The notes beneath the pieces were generated by a model that was not told where the DNA came from, searched no databases, and saw only the letters and a list, made by a program, of their open reading frames with translations. 64,000 nt of DNA, taken from positions 62,001-126,000 of the forward strand of contig JBBCJI010000013.1 of the NCBI GenBank assembly GCA_037190845.1. The letters run 5' to 3'. Shown piece by piece: positions 45,767 through 53,421 of the stretch. Each line of letters opens with the position of its first letter. Within the stretch, counting starts at the first letter, position 1. The position numbers were made by a program, and so were the translations under genes. The stretch comes from JBEBVQ01 sp037190845. Lineage in GTDB: Bacteria > Bacteroidota > Bacteroidia > Chitinophagales > Chitinophagaceae.

Positions 45767-46513
45767 CTACCAATCTTTTTCAATTTTTACCGGCACACCT
45801 TTTTCTTTCTGCTGCTTGTCCTGCAGGTTTTTTTCTTCCTGCTGCAATGCATTCAGAATCTGCTCTGCCTGCTGTTCAGAAAGCTTGCTGGGCATGGGTT
45901 GTGAACGTTGCTGCTGCTCTTCCTCTTTTTGATCCTGCTGCTGTTGATCTTGTTTGTCCTGTTGTTTATCCTTCTTTTTATCGTCTTGCTGATCCTGTTG
46001 CTGTTGTTGCTGATTATCCTTTTTATCTTTATCGTCCTGCTGATCCTTGTTATCATTACCACCTCCCTGCTGCTCCTGCTGCTTCAGCATAGCACGGGCA
46101 TAGGAAAGATTATACCTGGCTTCTTCATCACGCGGATTATCCCGTAAAGTTTGCTTGTAGGATTCAATGGCTTCTTCCCATTTCTGCTCATCCATGTAGG
46201 TATTGCCGAGATTGTATTGAGCAGCGGCACGTTGCAGGCTGTCTTTGGATTGCCGGGCGGCGGCAGTCATTACCTGCCGTGCGGCGTCTGTCTGCTTCTG
46301 TTTATAATAGGCATTGCCAAGATTAAACATGCCGGTTACGGAAGTCGGGTTCTTTGTAAGTGCCTGTTGATAATAGGTAACTGCTTCCTTATACTTCTGA
46401 TCTTTGTATAGTTCATTGCCTTTCCGGATCAGTTTACGATCCTGACCATAAGTTGTCTGCAGTGTACCTGTCATGATAACCGTAATAGCCATTATGATCA
46501 TCTTCCTCCTCAT
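45767..46513 (-). CDS. TPR protein, BatC-like
   Basis: A 248-residue protein from the ATG at 46513, which overlaps the batB stop (ATGA). A signal peptide (MRRKMIIMAITVIMTGTLQ) is followed by TPR repeats (GNELYKDQKYKEAVTYYQQA, GMFNLGNAYYKQKQTDAARQ, YNLGNTYMDEQKWEEAIES) to about residue 155. A strongly repetitive Asp/Lys/Gln tail follows, then the conserved PSKLSEQQAEQILNALQQEE. The Bat (Bacteroides aerotolerance) proteins are membrane/periplasm complexes of uncertain function. The other Bat genes are not adjacent. Confidence 0.88.
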   Translation of the reverse strand: MRRKMIIMAITVIMTGTLQTTYGQDRKLIRKGNELYKDQKYKEAVTYYQQALTKNPTSVTGMFNLGNAYYKQKQTDAARQVMTAAARQSKDSLQRAAAQYNLGNTYMDEQKWEEAIESYKQTLRDNPRDEEARYNLSYARAMLKQQEQQGGGNDNKDQQDDKDKKDNQQQQQQDQQDDKKKDKQQDKQDQQQQDQKEEEQQQRSQPMPSKLSEQQAEQILNALQQEEKNLQDKQQKEKGVPVKIEKDW

Positions 46514-47520
46514 GCCGTTTGTTTTTTTATTTTCCTGCGGGCGCCGGGCAGCAACCATTCAGCCACAAGCACAATAAATGCGAAGCTGAGGAAATACTGG
46601 AAATAGCTGGCATAGTCTGTAAATACGACTGCCCCCAGATTTTTCTGTTCCATACCGTCAATTTCATTCACCAGCTTGCCGGCTACATGGTCTGCATTAT
46701 TCAGCAGCGTATACGTACCTCTTCCGGCAGCGGCAACGGTCTGGAGCGCCTCTTCATTCAGCCGGCTTACAACCGGCGTGCCCTGGGCATCCAGCTTTAC
46801 ACTGCGTGTCTGAGGATCATACAGCGTGCTACCCTGCGGAGAACCTACTCCCACCGTATGTACAATAATGCCCGATGCAGCAGCATCTTTTGTTTTTGCT
46901 ATGGCAGTTTTATCATGATCCTCCCCATCGGATATGATCACCAGCGCTTTGAATTTTTTTTCTTTCTGGGAAAATGATTTTACAGAAAGATCTATGGCTT
47001 CTCCGATTACCGTGCCCTGAGTAGGAATCAGCTCGGGACGTACCGACTGGAGCAGCATCTTCAGCGCATTATAGTCTACCGTGAGCGGAACCTGCAGATA
47101 AGCATGGCCGGCAAAGATCACCAAGCCTACCCGGTCATGTTTCATCTTGTCGAGCATCCGCGTGATCAACTGCTTGGAGCGCGTCAGCCGGTCGGGCTGA
47201 ATATCTTTGGCCAACATACTCTTACTGACATCCAGCGCAATGACCACATCCACACCCTTCCGCTCCATCTTTTCCGTCCGCGCACCCATCTGCAGATTAG
47301 CCCAGCCAACCACAACGGCCATAAGTGCAAATGCCAGCAAAACAAACCGGAAAGTACTTCTGCCCGGGATAAAACCCCGGATCTGTTTTGCCACCAAACG
47401 GGCATCACCGATCTTTTTCAACCGGTTGCGTCGCCAGACGATCATCCAGATAAACAACAGGATCAGCAACGGTATAATACCGAGCGCCAGCAAATGCGAT
47501 ATGTGTTGGAACCTTAACAT
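46510..47520 (-). CDS. VWA-domain membrane protein, BatB-like
   Basis: A 336-residue protein from the ATG at 47520, with a GTG two codons upstream as an alternative. Spans lie at about 10-28, 55-75 and 305-327 and flank a von Willebrand factor A domain with the metal-site DVSKS (in VVIALDVSKSMLAKDI), a Thr in GTVIGEA and an Asp in IISDGEDHD. This order of spans and the short length match BatA/BatB. It overlaps batC by 4 bp. The divergent helicase gene lies upstream, so batA is not in this cluster. Confidence 0.9.
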   Translation of the reverse strand: MLRFQHISHLLALGIIPLLILLFIWMIVWRRNRLKKIGDARLVAKQIRGFIPGRSTFRFVLLAFALMAVVVGWANLQMGARTEKMERKGVDVVIALDVSKSMLAKDIQPDRLTRSKQLITRMLDKMKHDRVGLVIFAGHAYLQVPLTVDYNALKMLLQSVRPELIPTQGTVIGEAIDLSVKSFSQKEKKFKALVIISDGEDHDKTAIAKTKDAAASGIIVHTVGVGSPQGSTLYDPQTRSVKLDAQGTPVVSRLNEEALQTVAAAGRGTYTLLNNADHVAGKLVNEIDGMEQKNLGAVVFTDYASYFQYFLSFAFIVLVAEWLLPGARRKIKKQTA

Positions 47521-47604
47521 GTACACGGTTGCGTGAACGCAAATTTAATAGACCTGCTCTTTAATGTATGCATTTTTCTTTTTTTTAACAGGGAAGCAAT
47601 TATT

Positions 47605-47696
47605 GATGTGTTGGATGTGACAGATGTGGAAGATGTGCCTGATGTGGTAAAATTAAGTACAAACACATTCAACACATCTGTCACATCCAACACATC
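47605..47696. repeat. 24-bp perfect inverted repeat upstream of the helicase
   Basis: Arms 47605-47628 and 47673-47696 are exact reverse complements around 44 nt. The left arm is made of gatgtg words, which continue into the loop (gatgtg at 47632, 47641), giving an imperfect tandem pattern. It lies in the divergent gap between batB and the helicase gene and so overlaps the probable promoter region of both. Confidence 0.85.
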
Positions 47697-47720
47697 CCGG
47701 AGTAATTGCCGATTTTCAAC

Positions 47721-47733
47721 TAAATTCGCGCTT
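47721..47733 (+). promoter_or_regulatory. TAnnTTCG -7-like box at the helicase start
   Basis: TAAATTCG (47721-47728) is one base from the -7 consensus and five bases before the ATG at 47734. A near-leaderless mRNA is possible. It has no convincing -33 match. Confidence 0.4.
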
Positions 47734-50040
47734 ATGCAAGTATATCTGGAGGGTTTGAATGAACAACAGAAAGAAGCGGTAATACATATCAATGGTCCGC
47801 TGATGATCGTAGCCGGGGCCGGCAGCGGAAAGACAAAAGTGCTCACTACCCGCATCGCGCACCTCATGAATCAGGGTGTTGATGCCTTTAACATCCTGGC
47901 GCTCACTTTTACTAATAAAGCTGCTGCCGAAATGAAGGAAAGGATTGAGCGCATACTGGGATCGTCCGAAGCACGTAATCTCTATATCGGCACTTTCCAC
48001 TCCGTATTCGCAAAGATACTACGCGTGGAAGCGCCCAGGCTCGGATACCCCAACAACTTTACCATCTATGATACGGACGATGCAAAAAGTGTGATCAAAG
48101 GTATCGTCTCTGACATGAAGCTGGACGACAAGCACTACAAGGCCGCCTATATATACAATCGCATCTCTGCGGCAAAAAACAATCTGATCAACGCCGCCAT
48201 GTACAAGCAGGATGCACATATACAGCAGGAAGACGCGCGCAGCAACCGCCCGCTGATCGGGGAGATATTCGAAGCCTATGCCAAACGCTGCTTTCGCAAC
48301 GGCGCGATGGACTTCGACGATCTGCTTTTTAATATGTACATCCTGCTGACACAGGTACCCGACGTACTCGCAAAATATCAGCACCGGTTCAAATACATTC
48401 TCATAGACGAGTATCAGGACACCAACATCGCTCAATACCAGATCATTAAAATGCTGGGAGCCGTGCATGAAAATATTTGTGTGGTAGGAGACGATGCACA
48501 GAGCATCTATTCGTTCCGCGGCGCCACCGTGCAAAATATATTGCAGTTCCAGGACGACTACGACGATGTAAAGATCGTGAAGCTGGAGCAGAACTACCGG
48601 AGCACACAAGCTATTCTGAATGTGGCCAACCAGGTCATCTCCAACAACAAGAACCAGATACAGAAATCACTCTGGACGAGCAATGCACAAGGTGAAAAAA
48701 TAAAGCTGATACGTACCATTACCGATAATGACGAAGGAAAGTTCGTGGCAGATGCGATCACGGAAATGAAGCTGCGGAACCACTACGGCAACAAAGATTT
48801 TGCCATCCTCTACCGTACCAATGCACAAAGCCGGTCTTTTGAGGAAAGCCTGCGGCGGATGAATATCCCTTATAAGCTGTACGGCGGCATATCATTCTAC
48901 CAGCGCAAGGAAGTAAAAGATTACCTGGCTTATCTCCGTATTGTTGTTAATACGCAGGATGAAGAAAACCTGAAACGGATCATCAACTACCCCGCCCGCG
49001 GCATCGGGAAAACAAGTATGGACAGGCTCACTGTTGTAGCCAATCAACACGACAAAACATTGTGGGACATACTGGAGCAGGCGGAAGCAGCCGGCATTAA
49101 AGGTGCAGGCGCCACCTCCATCGGCAACTTTGTAATGATGATCAAAAGCTTTCGTACCATGCTCGAAAAAAGCAATGCCTATGATGTTGCTTTTGCCATA
49201 GGAAAACATACAGGACTGGTACAGGAATTATATAATGACAAATCAGTAGAAGGGCTGGCACGATATGAAAACGTACAGGAGCTGCTCAACTCTATAAAAG
49301 AATTTACCGAAACGCCCGATGAAGAAGGAGAGCTCCTTGATAAGAGCCTGGGAAGCTATCTGCAACAGATAACCCTGCTCACGGATGTGGACAACAGCAA
49401 CGACGAAGACCAGGACGTGGTACGGCTGATGACCGTGCATGCGGCCAAGGGTTTGGAGTTCCCCTGTGTGTTCAATGTAGGCATGGAGGAAAACCTGTTC
49501 CCCAGCGCCATGAGTCTGTATGACCGGGCCAGCCTCGAAGAGGAGCGGCGGTTGTTTTATGTAGCCATCACACGCGCGAAGGAACGTCTGTGGGTAACTT
49601 ATGCCAACACCCGGTACCGCTTCGGGCAACTGGTACAAAATGAGCCCAGCCGTTTTATTGATGAAATACCAGAACAACATCTTGACCGTTCCTACACCGG
49701 CGGTCCGCAACAACGATTCCAGGGAAACAACGTTGGGGGGAATTTCGGAAAAACAATGGGTAATCCTGCTTCTTTTGAACGTATGCCCTCGCTGAAAAAG
49801 CTGGCGGAAAAACTAAAGGAACCCGCTCCGGTACAACATAAAACAACAGCAGACTTCAAAGCAGACAACCCCGCAGAAATGGAAGCAGGTATGCAGGTAG
49901 AGCATATGAAATTCGGATTCGGCAAGATCGTCAGCCTGGAAGGAGGCGTCAATAACCGTATTGCCACCATACAATTCGGCAACGGGCACGGCCAGAAGAA
50001 GATCATGCTGAATTATGCAAAGCTGCGGATTGTAAGGTAG
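47734..50040 (+). CDS. UvrD/PcrA-type ATP-dependent DNA helicase
   Basis: A 768-residue SF1A helicase from the ATG at 47734 (MQVYLEGLNEQQKEAV). The longer in-frame extension upstream comprises the gatgtg repeat and is not coding. Motif I is IVAGAGSGKTKVLTTR, Ia FTNKAAAEMKER, II LIDEYQDTN, III VVGDDAQSIYSFRGA, IV NYRS, V TVHAAKGLEFPCVF, VI YVAITRAKERL. A C-terminal Tudor-like domain (MQVEHMKFGFGKIVSLEGG) is present, as in PcrA. It unwinds DNA 3' to 5' in repair and replication-conflict resolution. It is monocistronic. Confidence 0.95.
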   Translation: MQVYLEGLNEQQKEAVIHINGPLMIVAGAGSGKTKVLTTRIAHLMNQGVDAFNILALTFTNKAAAEMKERIERILGSSEARNLYIGTFHSVFAKILRVEAPRLGYPNNFTIYDTDDAKSVIKGIVSDMKLDDKHYKAAYIYNRISAAKNNLINAAMYKQDAHIQQEDARSNRPLIGEIFEAYAKRCFRNGAMDFDDLLFNMYILLTQVPDVLAKYQHRFKYILIDEYQDTNIAQYQIIKMLGAVHENICVVGDDAQSIYSFRGATVQNILQFQDDYDDVKIVKLEQNYRSTQAILNVANQVISNNKNQIQKSLWTSNAQGEKIKLIRTITDNDEGKFVADAITEMKLRNHYGNKDFAILYRTNAQSRSFEESLRRMNIPYKLYGGISFYQRKEVKDYLAYLRIVVNTQDEENLKRIINYPARGIGKTSMDRLTVVANQHDKTLWDILEQAEAAGIKGAGATSIGNFVMMIKSFRTMLEKSNAYDVAFAIGKHTGLVQELYNDKSVEGLARYENVQELLNSIKEFTETPDEEGELLDKSLGSYLQQITLLTDVDNSNDEDQDVVRLMTVHAAKGLEFPCVFNVGMEENLFPSAMSLYDRASLEEERRLFYVAITRAKERLWVTYANTRYRFGQLVQNEPSRFIDEIPEQHLDRSYTGGPQQRFQGNNVGGNFGKTMGNPASFERMPSLKKLAEKLKEPAPVQHKTTADFKADNPAEMEAGMQVEHMKFGFGKIVSLEGGVNNRIATIQFGNGHGQKKIMLNYAKLRIVR

Positions 50041-50072
50041 AAAAACAGGATTAGGATGCGATCATTTTGAGT

Positions 50073-50213
50073 TGATAGCTTCATACTCAGCACACTTAAG
50101 AACGTATCTAACCAATAACCACTGCGTCATGGCGGCCCTGAGCCGCCATCGCACCCAGTACCCTTGTCTATAATTGCAAGACTTTCACTTACATTTACGA
50201 AAACCCTGCAAAT
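50073..50213. repeat. Copy B of the dispersed modular repeat
   Basis: About 140 bp aligns with 61241-61380: agcttcatactcag opposite agattcatactcag, the hairpin module gtcatggcggccctgagccg (50126-50152), then attgcaagacttt and acgaaaaccctgcaa. The first module (the cccggatcaagtccggg hairpin) is missing here. Confidence 0.75.
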
Positions 50214-50247
50214 TTTTTTGTCTTAGAATGCAACAGCTCTGAGACAT

Positions 50248-50453
50248 GGGTGCAATTCAAATCTTCACAGGTTTCCTTTGGCGGACACATGAACACCCCT
50301 CACGTTCTCCCCTGAAAGGGAGACGACTACATCTTTGCCATACAGTAGCTTCTGTCAGTGCCACGATGTGATCGTCCCTCTTCGAGGAGGGAGTGAGGGA
50401 GGTGTCCTTATTGTTATAGCACTTTTCGATCTGCGAAAATTTGAATTGCCCCC
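50248..50453. mobile_element. MITE-like palindromic element
   Basis: Terminal inverted repeats 50248-50270 (gggtgcaattcaaatcttca then cag) and 50431-50453 match at 20 of 23 positions. Internal 34-nt arms (50293-50326 and 50372-50405; acacccctcacgttc type) form a second inverted repeat. The element has no coding capacity. It sits between the repeat copy and the carB fragment, where the source locus at 61 kb has different, shorter sequence, which suggests insertion. I cannot see an obvious target-site duplication, so it might instead be a REP-type palindrome. Confidence 0.55.
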
Positions 50454-50456
50454 TAA

Positions 50457-50577
50457 CGGACAAAGCATAGCAGGTATCGCGCAGGCTCCTGACAAACCGG
50501 ATCACCCCACCCGTGCTTTCCATCTCATGGCCTGATCCCTTATTCATCCGGGAATTTATTAAAGCTGAACACCGGCT
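50457..50577 (-). pseudogene. Fragment of the 3' end of carB
   Basis: Read leftward, it encodes GKPVFSFNKFPDEMNKGSG and HEMESTGGVIRFVRSLRD, opposite EPVFSFNKFPNVNKELG and PEMKSTGEAIRFIKNLRD at the end of the real CarB. On the plus strand 50478-50577 aligns with 61503-61604 (100 against 102 bp) with clear nucleotide similarity. No start, stop or remaining domain is present. It lies 11 kb from carB, in the same orientation and next to the same repeat as carB. Confidence 0.82.
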
Positions 50578-50828
50578 TTCCAGGCAGCCACATTAAACAT
50601 TCTAATATCAATGAAATCATTGGGTACCGCCTTTTGGGTGGCTGATACCTTTGACTGGTAATCTGACAGACTGCCGTTTGCCATACACAAGGCGGACGAT
50701 TGTATATGCTGTTTGTTCCGACCGGCTGATCACCGCCCGGCAACAGGCGGGGGTAACATTTTGTTGCCGGCTCCTGCAATGAAACAACTCCTGATATTCT
50801 TTTTCTTTAACATTTTAAAATTCAGAAA

Positions 50829-53405
50829 ATGAACAAAATGTATTTTTCTATTCCAAAAAAGATCACATACTTCGTCGTGCTTTTACTGCTGGCAGCCGGG
50901 CATGTTTCTGTGTCTGCGCAGTTTCCCAATTTCGAATGGGCGAAACGAATAGGGGGAACTTCCAGTGAAGAGGGACGTGCCATAGCCGTGGATGATTCCG
51001 GGAATGTGTATACGACTGGATATTTTAATGGTACGGTGGATTTCGACCCAGGGCCGGGTACAGTAAACCTTACCGCAGCCGGCACCTTATCCTCCGACAT
51101 TTTTATCTCCAAATCAGACGGTAACGGCAATTATGTATGGGCCAAACGAATAGGGGGAGCAGTTCTTATGGATCAGACAAGCCAGGGACGCGCCATAGCC
51201 GTCGATGACTCCGGGAACGTATATACCGCCGGATCTTTTAACGGTACGGCGGATTTCGACCCAGGGCCAGGTACAGTAAATTTCATCAGTCAGAGTACAG
51301 ATATTTTCATCTGCAAATTAGACGCTGATGGCAATTATGTATGGGCAAAACAAATAGGAGGAACAAGTACAGAGGAGGCAGTCGGAATTGCTGTAGATAC
51401 TAACGGAAATGTATATACCACAGGAAGGTTCCAGGGTACTGTAGATTTTGATCCGGGACCGGGCACGGCACAGCTTATCAGCCAGGGTATAGATATTTTC
51501 ATCTCAAAATTGGATGCTAATGGCAATTATGTATGGGCGAAACAAATAGGAGGGACAGGACTCGATGCAGCGTATGCCATCGCCCTGGATAATTTCGGGA
51601 ATGTGTATACCACAGGGTCTTTTGTTGGTACGGTGGATTTCGACCCAGGGCCAGGCACTACAAATCTTGTCAGTCAGGGTACTAATGCAGATATTTTCAT
51701 CTCCAAACTGGATGCCACCGGTAATTATGTATGGGCAAAACGGATGGGGGGACCACTGGCAGATCAGGGGAATTCGATAGCCGTGGACAATGCAGGAAAC
51801 GTCTATACCACCGGATCTTTTAATAACACAGCGAATTTTGACCCGGGGTCGGGCACGGCAAACCTTACCACTGCCGGCGGCAATGATATTTTCATCTCCA
51901 AGCTGGATGCCGCCGGTAATTATGTATGGGCAAAACGAATAGGGGGAACAGGGTTAGATCAGGGGAATTCAATAGCCGTGGACAATGCAGGAAACGTGTA
52001 CACCACCGGAATTTTTCAGGGTACTGCCGATTTTGACCCAGGCCCCGGTACTGCAAACCTTACCGCTACCGGCAGCAATGACATTTTTATCTCCAAACTG
52101 GATGTCGCCGGTAATTATGTGTGGGCGAAACGTATGGGTAGTACGAACAACGATATAGGATATGCCTTAGCCGTGGACAATACCGGAATCGTGTATACCA
52201 CCGGATCTTTTATTGGTACTGTAGATTTTGATCCGGTACCAGACGGCAATACATTCAATCTCACAGCTACCGCCAGTGACATTTTTATACATAAAATGAC
52301 TCAGTCCTCCCCATGTGGTCACAATTATGCCACCCTTACAACAACGGAGTGCGGCAGTTTTACGTTGGGCAGTCAAACTTATACTACAAGCGGCACCTAT
52401 ACACAAATACTCACCAATGCTGCAGGTTGCGACAGTACAGTCACCCTTAACCTGACGATCAGACACAATACCTCATCATCAGTGACGGAAACTGCCTGCG
52501 ACAGCTTCAGACTAAACGGGCATACCTATATACAATCCGGCATTTATACACAGACACGGAACAACGCTGCGGGATGCGACAGCGTTATCACCCTGAATCT
52601 GACAATCAACCACACGCCTGCTCCTCAGATACTAACGGAAATCGTATGCAGCAGCAGCTTCACCCTCAACGGACAAACGTATACGCAAAGCGGCACCTAT
52701 ACACAGATGCTCACGACCGTCGGTGGCTGCGACAGCGTCATCCTGCTTGATCTGACGACCGATTACACGGGTGCTCCTTTATTGCTGACCGAAACCGTCT
52801 GCGGCGACAGCTTTTCCCTGAACGGGCAGACCTATACCCAAACCGGCATTTATACACAGACATACCAGACAACACCCCACGGCTGCGACAGCATAGTAAC
52901 GCTCGACCTGACCCTCAACCCGATACCCGACCCTTCCATTACGCAAAACGAAAGGATCCTGACCGCCGTCACTACCGGCGTGGCTTATCAGTGGCTCTCC
53001 TGCGGCGCCAATGACAGCTATGCCATGATACCGGGAGCCACGCAGCAAACCTATACAGCTATAACAGACGGACGGTACGCACTGGCCATTACTTCAAACG
53101 GGTGCAGTGATACATCTGCCTGCATCCAGGTTACGGACAGCAACACTACGTTCATTGGTGCAACCGTCGCTGCCGGAGATGATGTCCGCATATACCCCAA
53201 CCCCGCTAATAACATCGTGCATGTTACGGCTCCCTTTATGGTAAACATCTCCATCAGCAGTATGGATGGTAAAATACTGATTCAGCAGGAGGCAGCCAGG
53301 ACGATTGATATCAGTCGACTCGCGGAAGGCATGTACCTGCTGCGGGTAACCGGCAGCGACGGACGTCTGCTCCGGGTAACACCATTCATCAAAACAGCAC
53401 AATAG
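50829..53405 (+). CDS. Secreted SBBP-repeat protein with T9SS type A sorting domain
   Basis: An 858-residue protein with a signal peptide (about 1-31, ending SVSAQ). Seven propeller repeats of about 60 residues (WAKRIGGT, IAVDDSGNVYTTG, GTVDFDPGPGTVNLTA) occupy 32-470; the DFDPGPG loops suggest Ca2+ ligation. About five Cys-Asp repeats (NAAGCDSTVTLNLTI, GGCDSVILLDLTT type) fill 485-720. A type A sorting domain ends the protein (IYPNPANNIVHVTAP, GMYLLRVTGSDGR). The repeats are also conserved as DNA, so slippage or recombination between copies is likely. It is the first gene of the third surface block, 16 bp before the next. Confidence 0.9.
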   Translation: MNKMYFSIPKKITYFVVLLLLAAGHVSVSAQFPNFEWAKRIGGTSSEEGRAIAVDDSGNVYTTGYFNGTVDFDPGPGTVNLTAAGTLSSDIFISKSDGNGNYVWAKRIGGAVLMDQTSQGRAIAVDDSGNVYTAGSFNGTADFDPGPGTVNFISQSTDIFICKLDADGNYVWAKQIGGTSTEEAVGIAVDTNGNVYTTGRFQGTVDFDPGPGTAQLISQGIDIFISKLDANGNYVWAKQIGGTGLDAAYAIALDNFGNVYTTGSFVGTVDFDPGPGTTNLVSQGTNADIFISKLDATGNYVWAKRMGGPLADQGNSIAVDNAGNVYTTGSFNNTANFDPGSGTANLTTAGGNDIFISKLDAAGNYVWAKRIGGTGLDQGNSIAVDNAGNVYTTGIFQGTADFDPGPGTANLTATGSNDIFISKLDVAGNYVWAKRMGSTNNDIGYALAVDNTGIVYTTGSFIGTVDFDPVPDGNTFNLTATASDIFIHKMTQSSPCGHNYATLTTTECGSFTLGSQTYTTSGTYTQILTNAAGCDSTVTLNLTIRHNTSSSVTETACDSFRLNGHTYIQSGIYTQTRNNAAGCDSVITLNLTINHTPAPQILTEIVCSSSFTLNGQTYTQSGTYTQMLTTVGGCDSVILLDLTTDYTGAPLLLTETVCGDSFSLNGQTYTQTGIYTQTYQTTPHGCDSIVTLDLTLNPIPDPSITQNERILTAVTTGVAYQWLSCGANDSYAMIPGATQQTYTAITDGRYALAITSNGCSDTSACIQVTDSNTTFIGATVAAGDDVRIYPNPANNIVHVTAPFMVNISISSMDGKILIQQEAARTIDISRLAEGMYLLRVTGSDGRLLRVTPFIKTAQ

Positions 53406-53421
53406 CCAACCACATATCAAG

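Larger units (their letters stand above)
50041..50828. other. 788-bp repeat-rich intergenic region
   Basis: No intact gene. In order: copy B of the dispersed repeat (50073-50213), a 206-bp palindromic MITE-like element (50248-50453), a carB 3'-end fragment (50457-50577), and about 250 bp of unassigned sequence before the SBBP protein gene. Its AT-rich end holds that gene's promoter. Earlier short frames here are remnants of these pieces. Confidence 0.7.

Noticed and set aside
45908..46147. Leucine-rich hydrophobic plus-strand frame
   Set aside because: It is antisense to the Gln/Asp/Lys low-complexity tail of the BatC-like gene.
47533..47733. Extended N-terminus of the helicase
   Set aside because: The extension is the gatgtg repeat region translated and has no relation to UvrD/PcrA N-termini; the protein begins at MQVYLEGLNEQQ.
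50257..50547. 96-codon leftward frame treated as a gene
   Set aside because: Its first ~35 residues are a carB tail fragment, and the rest crosses the palindromic element, so it is a chance frame within a pseudogene and repeat.
50829..53405. CRISPR-like regular repeats
   Set aside because: The regular spacing is due to in-frame propeller repeats of about 180 bp in a coding sequence; there are no short identical repeats with unique spacers and no cas genes.
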